A DNA stretch of 35,477 nt from Fulvivirga sp. Lineage in GTDB: Bacteria > Bacteroidota > Bacteroidia > Cytophagales > Cyclobacteriaceae. This document shows, in pieces, positions 1-8,138 of this stretch (position 1 is its first letter; each line of letters opens with the position of its first letter). Below the pieces are notes generated by a model that made no database searches, was not told the DNA's origin, and worked only from the letters and a program-made list of their open reading frames with translations. Both the position numbers and the translations under genes were made by a program. The stretch spans positions 1 through 35,477 of the forward strand of contig JANQLQ010000048.1 of assembly GCA_028280565.1 (NCBI GenBank), given 5' to 3'.

Positions 1-49
1 CGTGAACCTTTTTTTGGGTGTACTGGGTTTTCGTTTCACGACTTCACAG

Positions 50-91
50 ATTCCTTGTCACGCCTAGCCCAACACACAGGCGGCAAGGAAT
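50..91. repeat. REP-like imperfect palindrome
   Basis: Positions 50-59 pair with 82-91 (10 bp including one G-T), then a 2-nt bulge, then 62-65 pair with 78-81, around a 12-nt loop. A run of eight T lies at 104-111, too far from the stem for a classical terminator, so a dispersed palindromic repeat is the more likely reading; an end-of-transcript hairpin for a gene left of the window is the alternative. The + strand is open in frame 1 from base 1 to a TGA at 91-93, but the peptide is not recognisable. Confidence 0.4.
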
Positions 92-157
92 GACGATAGA
101 GAAGTTTTTTTTCGTTTTTGATGAGGATACCCAACGGGCTCATCTTTCGCTAAATCA

Positions 158-370
158 CTATCTATCACATAATTGAATGTGACAAAGTAAAACTAGGCAT
201 ATTTGGGGTATTTCATTAATCACATTCCCTGTACTCATTTTGATCGCTTTTGAGATTTTAACAACGGTTTCAATTGAGCCTTTATTTGATTTGCAACGGC
301 CGCTGGTTACTGTATTACCGGGACTACTATACGGGTCTGATCTACAAAGGCCCGTAAAGATCAGGGCCAT
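158..370 (-). pseudogene. Possible remnant of XRE-family HTH regulator
   Basis: A 70-residue minus-strand frame. Its middle part, around residues 28-50 (SIETVVKISKAIKMS then VINE), resembles the last helices of XRE/Cro-type helix-turn-helix domains, which often read 'TI.TL.KIAKAL.v....L'. The first HTH helices are missing: the upstream sequence in this frame (GLCRSDPYSS) is not recognisable and a stop lies shortly before the ATG. It could be a decayed gene, divergent from the PUL, or chance similarity in a short frame. Confidence 0.2.
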
Positions 371-637
371 GTGAGTTTCTACAGCGTCGATTTAAATTAT
401 AGCTTTTTTCATAACACTGTGATCATATATGAAATGTACAATAGAGCTACCTGTAAATGCTTCGAAGCTGTAAATGTCTTTATCGTATTTTATAGCTGCT
501 TTATTGTTCATTCCTTGATGAGAGATGATGGTGTGGTTAGGGATAGTGGTTAACTTCCGATATGGATATTAGAAGAAAGTTTGTTGCTTAATTAATATTC
601 TCATAATCAGCTATTTAGCCAGTAAAAACACCTAAAT

Positions 638-3010
638 ATGAAAATAAATATACTTAATACACCTTCTAAATACCTGCCGCTTTGCATACTGTTCTACTTA
701 ACGGTGCTATCCCCGGTGAGCCCGGTTAAGGCCCAGGTGTGGACCTACAGTTATCCAAACACCATCGTAAACAGCAATAGCTCATTGGTCAGGAAATCTA
801 CGATCTACGATGTTAAAGTTACGCAGGGAGCTACAACACAGGCCTGCTATGTGATGTATGATCTGAACCAGCAGTCCGTTACAGGAAACAACAATGTGAA
901 AAGAAACCCGGATAATCACTGGACCAACTTTTCCCTGCAAGGATCTGCTACCATCGAAATACAGCGACTGGATGGAGGCAATATTAATTCAGCTACTGTT
1001 TATCCATTGAAAAAAGGATTTACGGCATCCATCAATAACAATACAGCTACCATTAATATTCCTGCCGGAACCAATAAACTCCAGTTGTGGGTTGACATCA
1101 ATGGATTGAGTGACCAGCCCCTGTTTATCTTCGTGGATCCACCGGAAACGGATGTGCCTGATCCCAATTCGAGTGATGTTACCGTCATTAATCCAAGTGA
1201 CGGGATCAATACCGTAATTACTAAACTGAATAACAACGATACCTACGCTTATTTCGCCCCTGGGATACACCAATGGGGAGGTGGAACAGGCAGTGATTAC
1301 GACGGGTATATGCTACCCATTAAAGCCAATAAAAGGATATACATTCCAGGGGGAGCTTATGTCATTGGTTCTTTCAGTTCCGAAGATACCGGTGGATGGA
1401 AAGTGTACGGAAGAGGGGTAATTTCCGGGGCTGGCTTGGACATCCTGCCTACGGCAGCGTTTATCCCATGGTCAGCAGTACATCATACGGGCGGTAGAAC
1501 CGGGATGACCATTGAGGGCATCGTGTCCATGTGTCCTCCGCATTTCGCTTTGACGGTTCGTGGTACCGTAGACATTGACAATGTGAAAATGATGAGCTGG
1601 TGGCAGTCTACGGACGGGACCATCACTGGAGACAATTCTACGGTCAACAATTGCTTTTTCAAGGTCATGGATGATGGTATCAAGGCTTATGGAAACAATT
1701 GCACCCACGATAATAATACCATGTATCACCAGGTAAACGGTGCGCCTGTACAATTTTCCTGGCGTGGCCAGCATGGTGACAATAATACGGTGACCAATTT
1801 GTATATCATTAATAGCATTTATAAAGGCGTAGGCGCTGCGAGTAATACTGCTGTGATCAGTGTGGTGAGCCATACCCTCGGCCAAACTACCCGTGACAAT
1901 ACATTTGACGGCATCTACATAGACAATGGATGTCACAGGCTGTTGGGCATGGATGCCAGTTCCGGGTCCTACCAAAACTTCACGATCAAAAATGTAGAGC
2001 TCAATACGGGGAACAAATCAAAACCTCAGCAGGCGAATAGTTACCTAAGTGGGAACGCCAGCTTTTCCAATTTTGATGTAATCAATTTAAAGATCGACGG
2101 GCAGGATATCAATGGAACCAACAGCGTGAGTGACCAGCCCAATAATGGCAACTGGTGGTTTACAGGAAAAACCGGGCCCCTTTCTTTTAGCCAGGAGGCG
2201 GGTGGGGGCAATGTCCCGGACATTACTGACCTTTCCGCCTCTGCCCTTACTTGCAGCAGTGTGACACTTGCCTGGTCGGATGTAAGTGGTGAGACCGCTT
2301 ACCGGGTGAGGAGAAAGTTACCCGGGGAAAGCACTTTTACTAACCTTACCGATGTGTCGTCCAACGCCACTACCTATACGGATAATACCGTGGCTGAAAA
2401 TACGTCATACATCTACCAGGTACGGCCTGTAGTGAATGGCACTGCCATAGCCAACTCTAATCAGCTTTCGATCACTACGCCAGGCTGTGCTACCGCCACT
2501 ACCATCACTGTTACCGGGGTTACGCCAGGCTGCAATAGCAGTGGAAATGCGAGAAATATAATATCCTTTTCAGTAAGTGGCGGCAGCGCTACGCCTACCG
2601 TAAATCAAGGCACCATCCTGGATGATGGCAATGGGAACTACAGGGTGCGAGATATAGGCATAACTTTCGGAAGCACTACGAATTACACTATTTCTGCCGG
2701 AGGAACCTCTGTCAACCAATCGGTAACCGCTGTATCAAGTTGCAGTTCAGGAGCACGGGTGGCCAGCAAAACTACTACAGCTTTACCCGCGCTTACTACG
2801 TTCGTTACTTATCCCAACCCCGTGAAAAATGAGTTGATTTTCATCAAAGGTGCCATAGAGCAGCCACTGTCGATTGAAGTCATTGACGTAACGGGTAAAA
2901 TCGTCTTAAAAGAGGAAGTACAGGACCGTTTGGATGTAAGTAGGTTACACCCGGGAGTTTTTATACTGAGAGCGCCAGGCTTCCAACCCATTCGTTTTGT
3001 GAAACAGTAA
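638..3010 (+). CDS. Secreted GH49-like beta-helix glycosidase, T9SS cargo
   Basis: 790 residues. A signal peptide (about 1-32, ending VKAQ) is followed by a beta-sandwich segment and a right-handed parallel beta-helix (to about 520) with the features of glycoside hydrolase family 49 (dextranase, isopullulanase). D326 (STDG) and D345-D346 (MDDGIK) are spaced 19 residues apart, the same spacing as Asp376 and Asp395/396 in the Penicillium dextranase, so the catalytic carboxylates look intact. Then come an fn3 module (about 528-620), a second beta module (about 622-708) and a T9SS type A sorting domain (about 722-790, starting YPNPVKNE). The product is therefore expected outside the cell or on its surface. 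It is the first of four co-directional enzyme genes, 26 bp from the next. The exact substrate cannot be read; alpha-1,6-glucan is the classic GH49 target, but a sulfated marine glycan is plausible. Family call fairly firm, specificity open. Confidence 0.82.
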   Translation: MKINILNTPSKYLPLCILFYLTVLSPVSPVKAQVWTYSYPNTIVNSNSSLVRKSTIYDVKVTQGATTQACYVMYDLNQQSVTGNNNVKRNPDNHWTNFSLQGSATIEIQRLDGGNINSATVYPLKKGFTASINNNTATINIPAGTNKLQLWVDINGLSDQPLFIFVDPPETDVPDPNSSDVTVINPSDGINTVITKLNNNDTYAYFAPGIHQWGGGTGSDYDGYMLPIKANKRIYIPGGAYVIGSFSSEDTGGWKVYGRGVISGAGLDILPTAAFIPWSAVHHTGGRTGMTIEGIVSMCPPHFALTVRGTVDIDNVKMMSWWQSTDGTITGDNSTVNNCFFKVMDDGIKAYGNNCTHDNNTMYHQVNGAPVQFSWRGQHGDNNTVTNLYIINSIYKGVGAASNTAVISVVSHTLGQTTRDNTFDGIYIDNGCHRLLGMDASSGSYQNFTIKNVELNTGNKSKPQQANSYLSGNASFSNFDVINLKIDGQDINGTNSVSDQPNNGNWWFTGKTGPLSFSQEAGGGNVPDITDLSASALTCSSVTLAWSDVSGETAYRVRRKLPGESTFTNLTDVSSNATTYTDNTVAENTSYIYQVRPVVNGTAIANSNQLSITTPGCATATTITVTGVTPGCNSSGNARNIISFSVSGGSATPTVNQGTILDDGNGNYRVRDIGITFGSTTNYTISAGGTSVNQSVTAVSSCSSGARVASKTTTALPALTTFVTYPNPVKNELIFIKGAIEQPLSIEVIDVTGKIVLKEEVQDRLDVSRLHPGVFILRAPGFQPIRFVKQ

Positions 3011-3036
3011 AATAGGAGTATCCGAACCTAGTGGTT

Positions 3037-5313
3037 ATGACAAAAAAAATTACCATCATCCCGATGTTGGTTTTTGCCAACTATCTTCTATTCGCTCAAG
3101 TGGAAACGTATCCCAGTGACTATTCCAATACCAATATCTTGAAATCAGATATCTATGAAGTGACCGTAAGGCAGGCTGGGACTTCTTACCCGGCAATGGT
3201 GTATAAAAGCCAGTCCAATGGTCGTGTGAATGGAGGTCGCAATTCGGCGGTTCATAACAACTCTATTTCCTGGACTAACTTTTCCTTTTCAGGGACCGTC
3301 ACGGTGCAGGTGAAATTGCTGGATGGGCAAAACAAAGTTTCTTATGGTACAGCCAAGATTTTTCCGTCGAGACGAAACATTACTCCTGTGAAAATTAATA
3401 ATACCACCCTGGAATTTACGATCTCTTCCCCGGGTCAGTTTTCCGTCGAGTTCTCCGATACAGCATACGAGCATGGTTTGATGGTCTTCGCAGATCCTAT
3501 GGAAACCAGGGCGGCTCCGTCCGGTGCTGACGTGAAGATATGCAATGGTTGCTCTGCCTCTGACTTGAACGATCTAAGCGGCAAAACGGCTGTTTTTTTC
3601 AAAGACGCACATCACGATATTGGCATTTGGGAGATCCCCCCGGCTATCAAGGAAATATATATTGAGGGTGGAGCAGTAGTAGAAGGTGCACTACACCTTA
3701 AAAATACAGGTACGGGCAATGACAATACGCTCATTCACGGTCGTGGTATATTGGACGGTAGAAAGTACTACGACGCTGATCCGGACAACAAAAAGCATGG
3801 AATTGAGTCTTTCAACAACGTTAGCGGTACCACTGTAGAAGGAATTACTGTTTCCCAGGCAGGAGCCTTTTTTGTGCGCCTTCTTGGAACCAATAATACC
3901 ATAGATTGGGTGAAAACTATCGGGGGCTGGATATTTAATAACGATGGCTTTGTAGGATATCAAAATACCACTATTACCAATTGCTTTGTTTGGGCAAATG
4001 ACGATGGAATCAAATTGTACCGAGACAACCAGGCTATTGAAAACATTACCGCGTGGCATCTCACCAATGGGGGAGTGTTCCAATGGTGTTGGAATACCGT
4101 CTCGGCGAAAAATATTCGAGTAAAAAATGTGGATATCATTCGTGGACAGTGGCCCGGGGACGGAAGAAACCAGGGAGTCTTTAATATCCGTGGGAGTTCG
4201 GCCAATAACGGGCTACAAGAACAAACCGATTGGGTATTTGAGGATATCTATATTGATAACCCTGTAAAGGTGTTGTTCAATTTGGCGCCCCAGGTAGCAC
4301 ATAATGTCAACAACATGGAGTTCAATAACATCCATGCAAAGACTACTCCCGATGTTATCAATCGCATTAAAGGGTTCAATGCCTCCAATAAATTGGATAA
4401 CATCAGGATCAATAACCTTACGATCAATGGTACTTGCATAGATGACAACACTAAGAACACTGTAGGAAACTTCGAAATCACTAATACTACGAATATAAAC
4501 TTCAGTTGTCAGCAGGCAACACCTTCTAATATTAGCGATTTAGCCGCTACAGCTACCTCTTGCGATGCAGTAAGCCTCACATGGAGTGATACTAATGGAG
4601 AAACCGCTTACCGGGTGCGAAGAAAACTTCCTCCTGATGCAGCCTTCACCAACCTGGCCGATATAGGTGCTAATGCAACCTCGTACACGGATAATTCCGT
4701 ATCAGCCAGTACTACTTACATTTACCAGGTACGCCCCGTGGTGAATGGTACAGCTGTGGCCATTTCCAATCAACCTCCGGTGACTACGCCGGGCTGTGTT
4801 ACCATCACTATCGCTATTACTGGGGTTACAACGAACTGTAATGGTAGCGGAAACGCGAGAAATATCATTTCCTTTTCAGTAAGCGGCAGTAACACCACGC
4901 CGACTGTAAACCAGGGAACCATCGTTGATGATGGTAATGGCAACTACAGGGTGCGGGACATAGGTATAGCTTTCGGAAGCACAACCAATTATATCATTTC
5001 CGTTGGCGGAACCTCTGTCGATCAGCCTGTAACTGCGGTGCCAGGGTGTGGTACGGGGGCCAGGAAAGCATCAAATGATAAAGGGAGTCTCCTACTTCCC
5101 GGGGAAGCTTCACGGGTTCTCTATCCAAACCCAGTGCAGGGGATACTACACCTGCAGGGTTTGGGTGTGGACGGTGACCTGTACCTGGTGAACGTGAATG
5201 GAACTGTCCTTAAAAAAGTTAAGGGCCAAAAGTCCTTGGACATGAGTACATATTTACCAGGCATTTATTTCTTAAAGACCGGTCAAACCACGTGGAAGAT
5301 CATAAAACAATGA
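3037..5313 (+). CDS. Second GH49-like beta-helix glycosidase, T9SS cargo
   Basis: 758 residues from the ATG at 3037; a GTG at 3031 would add two residues, and TAGGAG at 3013-3018 could serve either. The short signal peptide ends near FAQ. The body is a divergent paralogue of the preceding enzyme: same N-terminal sandwich, then beta-helix with D303 (NNDG) and D322-D323 (NDDGIK), again 19 residues apart. The C-terminus repeats the same order: fn3 (about 498-587), the second beta module (about 588-675) and a T9SS domain (YPNPVQG, ending GIYFLKT...IIKQ). The accessory domains are much closer to those of the neighbour than the catalytic domains are. The pair probably attacks different linkages or chain lengths of one polysaccharide. 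Gap to the next gene is 28 bp, so co-transcription is likely. Confidence 0.8.
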   Translation: MTKKITIIPMLVFANYLLFAQVETYPSDYSNTNILKSDIYEVTVRQAGTSYPAMVYKSQSNGRVNGGRNSAVHNNSISWTNFSFSGTVTVQVKLLDGQNKVSYGTAKIFPSRRNITPVKINNTTLEFTISSPGQFSVEFSDTAYEHGLMVFADPMETRAAPSGADVKICNGCSASDLNDLSGKTAVFFKDAHHDIGIWEIPPAIKEIYIEGGAVVEGALHLKNTGTGNDNTLIHGRGILDGRKYYDADPDNKKHGIESFNNVSGTTVEGITVSQAGAFFVRLLGTNNTIDWVKTIGGWIFNNDGFVGYQNTTITNCFVWANDDGIKLYRDNQAIENITAWHLTNGGVFQWCWNTVSAKNIRVKNVDIIRGQWPGDGRNQGVFNIRGSSANNGLQEQTDWVFEDIYIDNPVKVLFNLAPQVAHNVNNMEFNNIHAKTTPDVINRIKGFNASNKLDNIRINNLTINGTCIDDNTKNTVGNFEITNTTNINFSCQQATPSNISDLAATATSCDAVSLTWSDTNGETAYRVRRKLPPDAAFTNLADIGANATSYTDNSVSASTTYIYQVRPVVNGTAVAISNQPPVTTPGCVTITIAITGVTTNCNGSGNARNIISFSVSGSNTTPTVNQGTIVDDGNGNYRVRDIGIAFGSTTNYIISVGGTSVDQPVTAVPGCGTGARKASNDKGSLLLPGEASRVLYPNPVQGILHLQGLGVDGDLYLVNVNGTVLKKVKGQKSLDMSTYLPGIYFLKTGQTTWKIIKQ

Positions 5314-5341
5314 CCGTTTTTCAAGCCAAAGACCTTAAATC

Positions 5342-8053
5342 ATGAAAAAGAGCATAAGACTGTTGACCCTACTATTTACTTGGTCAATTGCCATACAGCT
5401 TAGTGCCCAACAAAAAAATGTCCTCCTTATTGCAGTAGACGACCTCAACGACTGGGTCGGAGCGTTTGGAGGGAATAACCAGGCGATCACGCCAAACATA
5501 GATGCCCTGGCTGCCAAAGGAGTGGCCTTTCAAAACGCCAGCACTGCTTCGCCCGTATGTAACCCGTCGAGAACGGCCTTGCTTACGGGAAGGCGACCTC
5601 ATGAAACGGGCATTACCACCAACCAAGATGGGTTTAACTTCAGGGATAGCCCCGAAGCGTGGATAAGCGACCTGGTCACCCTACCCCAGTATTTTAGTGC
5701 CAATGGGTACGAAAGCGTGGGCCAAGGAAAGATATTCCACACGCATCGTTCCAACCCGGAATCCTGGGATATCCTGGGGCCGGGTGGGCAAGGAGCAAAT
5801 GGGGGTACCAATACAACGGTCGGAACGACCGGTATGAAATACGGGTGGTCACAACAAAACATCGAACAGACGGGTGACTGGAAAAGTGCTGATTATGCTG
5901 CTAATTATCTACTGCAAAACCATGATAAGCCTTTTTTTCTGGCGTGCGGTATTTTCAGGCCTCACCTGCCGTTTTATGCTCCCCAATCCTTTTACGACCT
6001 ATACGACGTTAACAACCTCAATCTTCCGCAAGGATACCAGCCCAATGATCTTGATGATACATTTGGCGGGTCCAATAATTTTCTTGCCGAAGTACAGCGA
6101 GTGGGGGAGTGGAAAAATGTAATTGAAGCCTATTTAGCCTGTATGTCTTTTGCAGATGCCGCCGTAGGACATTTGCTTACAGCGCTGGAAAACAGTCAAT
6201 ATGCGAACAATACGATTGTAGTCCTTTATGGGGATCACGGCTGGCACCTGGGGGAAAAGGAACATTTTAAAAAGTCAGCACTTTGGGAAAGAGCGGTAAC
6301 CACTCCGCTGATCATTTACGATCCGTCCGGGGGTAGTGGCAATAACTTCAATGCCGTGTCCTTGCAGGATGTCTATCCGACGTTGGTCAGGTTAGCAGGG
6401 CTGCCTGACCCTTCTTTTACCATCAGGGGCAGGGACCTTAGCCCACTGGTAGAAAATCCGCGCGCTGACTGGTGTGGTGCAGCACTAACTTCTTATAGGA
6501 CTGATGATCATTCTTTGAGGTCTGACCGGTATCGCTACATCAGGTTCGGCAATGGTAACGAAGAACTTTATGATCATCAAACAGACCCTTTTGAATGGAA
6601 TAACCTGGCTACGGATAGCGCTCATGCCGTCGCAAAACAGGAAATGCTCACGGCCATGAACGCTATGCTCAATCACGATGAGACACCGTTTGAGCAGTGT
6701 GGCCCGGTGCAAACAGGCCAGCTAATTCCTGGAAAAATAGAGGCTGAGTCTTATTTGACACAGTCCGGGGTACAAACCCAGCCAACTACAGATACGGGTG
6801 GCGGCCAGCATGTGGGGTTTATTGATACCGGTGACTTCATGGACTATGGAGTGGAGGTAGCTTCTTCGGGAAACTATAATGTATCCTTCCGGGTTGCCTC
6901 TAACGCAAATAACATCCGGTTAGACCTGGAGAGCGGCGGTACAGTATTAACCAGTGTCAACAGCACAACGACCGGAAGCTGGCAAACGTGGAAAACCGTC
7001 ACGCAGGCCATCACCCTATCAGCAGGACAGCAAACCTTGCGCATCCGGGCCACAGGAGGGGGCTGGAATATCAATTGGATGGATTATGTACCTGCTACAC
7101 CGCCGTCTCTTAATGTTAATGACCTTTCGGTCAATGCCACAGCCTGTAATTCGGTGACACTTACCTGGAGTGATGTAAATGGAGAGGAGGGCTACCGGGT
7201 AAGGAGGAAACTAGACGGCGCAAGTACTTTTACGACGTTAACGGATATTGCCGCCAATAGTATTTCCTATGTTGACAATACCGTAGCAGAGAGCACCTCT
7301 TACACCTACCAGGTAAGAGCATTGGTAGGCGGTAGCGCGGCTGGGGCCTCCAATCAACCCGGTGTGACTACGCCAGCCTGTTCTTCCGGGGGCGGGGTAG
7401 TATTTATTGATCATAACTCCAGCACCCAGCGATTAAAAGCTAATGCTTCCGGTGGAGCAGTAGGTGTAAAGACGGCCACTTCAACAGGAGCGAATGTACA
7501 GTGGGACCAGGTGGATGCCGGCGGAGGCTTTTTCTATTTGCTGCACCAGGGAAGTGGCAACAAGCTACATAGCAGCGATGGGTTGACAGTGAACACCACT
7601 GCACCTTCAGCTACGGATAACAATGTGCAATGGAGCTGGGTAGATGCCGGGGGGGAATGGTACAGGCTGGAGCATAAAGGTAGCGGTACCTGGCTGCATG
7701 CCAGGCAGGATGCTACAGATTTTCGCCTGGCGCCCACGAGTTGGACCGGTGATAATACAAGGTGGAAGTTTGCTAATGTGTCTGCACCAGCAGCAAGGTT
7801 AGCCTCAAAGGAAGGAGAAAAACCTGTTGAGCCAATAGAGCTCGACAACGTAATTATTTATCCTAATCCTGTACAAAACATTCTTGAGATCGACGGGATC
7901 ACCACCTATTCCAGGATTAAGATCTACAACTCGTCTGGAACAGAACTTTTGAATAGGGTAGGTAAGGATAAAATTGACGTATCCTCCTTTGAGCAAGGTA
8001 TATACTTTCTAAAAATTGATAATGAAAAAACCATTCGCTTCATAAAGATCTGA
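5342..8053 (+). CDS. Secreted sulfatase with CBM6, fn3, trefoil, T9SS domains
   Basis: 903 residues. Signal peptide about 1-22 (LSAQ). The type I sulfatase domain (about 24-455) has metal ligands D33-D34 (VDDLND), the formylglycine motif C73-N-P-S-R, and a second metal/active-site block around D298-H299 (YGDHGWHLGEKEH). It resembles iduronate-2-sulfatase-like enzymes. Cys73 must be converted to formylglycine by a maturase not encoded in this window. A CBM6-like carbohydrate-binding module follows (about 462-590, starting KIEAESY), then fn3 (about 592-682), a three-lobed beta-trefoil, ricin-like module (about 686-815) with repeated 'W..VDAGG..Y.L.H.GSG..L', and a T9SS sorting domain (about 838-903). 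It should remove sulfate esters from the PUL substrate outside the cell. Which sulfate position it cuts cannot be told. Confidence 0.9.
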   Translation: MKKSIRLLTLLFTWSIAIQLSAQQKNVLLIAVDDLNDWVGAFGGNNQAITPNIDALAAKGVAFQNASTASPVCNPSRTALLTGRRPHETGITTNQDGFNFRDSPEAWISDLVTLPQYFSANGYESVGQGKIFHTHRSNPESWDILGPGGQGANGGTNTTVGTTGMKYGWSQQNIEQTGDWKSADYAANYLLQNHDKPFFLACGIFRPHLPFYAPQSFYDLYDVNNLNLPQGYQPNDLDDTFGGSNNFLAEVQRVGEWKNVIEAYLACMSFADAAVGHLLTALENSQYANNTIVVLYGDHGWHLGEKEHFKKSALWERAVTTPLIIYDPSGGSGNNFNAVSLQDVYPTLVRLAGLPDPSFTIRGRDLSPLVENPRADWCGAALTSYRTDDHSLRSDRYRYIRFGNGNEELYDHQTDPFEWNNLATDSAHAVAKQEMLTAMNAMLNHDETPFEQCGPVQTGQLIPGKIEAESYLTQSGVQTQPTTDTGGGQHVGFIDTGDFMDYGVEVASSGNYNVSFRVASNANNIRLDLESGGTVLTSVNSTTTGSWQTWKTVTQAITLSAGQQTLRIRATGGGWNINWMDYVPATPPSLNVNDLSVNATACNSVTLTWSDVNGEEGYRVRRKLDGASTFTTLTDIAANSISYVDNTVAESTSYTYQVRALVGGSAAGASNQPGVTTPACSSGGGVVFIDHNSSTQRLKANASGGAVGVKTATSTGANVQWDQVDAGGGFFYLLHQGSGNKLHSSDGLTVNTTAPSATDNNVQWSWVDAGGEWYRLEHKGSGTWLHARQDATDFRLAPTSWTGDNTRWKFANVSAPAARLASKEGEKPVEPIELDNVIIYPNPVQNILEIDGITTYSRIKIYNSSGTELLNRVGKDKIDVSSFEQGIYFLKIDNEKTIRFIKI

Positions 8054-8138
8054 ACTCTCGCTAAAGCGGAAATTGATCGACTTTTCTATAGGCTGGCTTA
8101 ACTCGTTGTTAAATTTTTAAGAACCAAAACTCAGACCG

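Larger units (their letters stand above)
1..637. other. Non-coding left flank of the PUL
   Basis: No convincing gene is present. The stretch holds the hairpin at 50-91, a possible XRE-regulator remnant on the minus strand at 158-370, and an A/T-rich leader before the ATG at 638. An AAAGTTTG at 576-583 is one base from the Bacteroidota -7 consensus TAnnTTTG, but I see no TTG at the right distance upstream, so I do not call a promoter. The small + strand open frame at 371-553 has no family features. Confidence 0.5.

Noticed and set aside
371-553. 60-residue + strand open frame
   Set aside because: Low-complexity, aromatic/Cys-rich translation of an A/T-rich leader with no recognisable motif or ribosome site.
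1472-1975. Minus-strand open frame of 167 residues
   Set aside because: It lies wholly inside the GH49-like gene, has no family features and no start context; it is a shadow of the + strand codon use. The same holds for 8163-8666 and 9791-10285.
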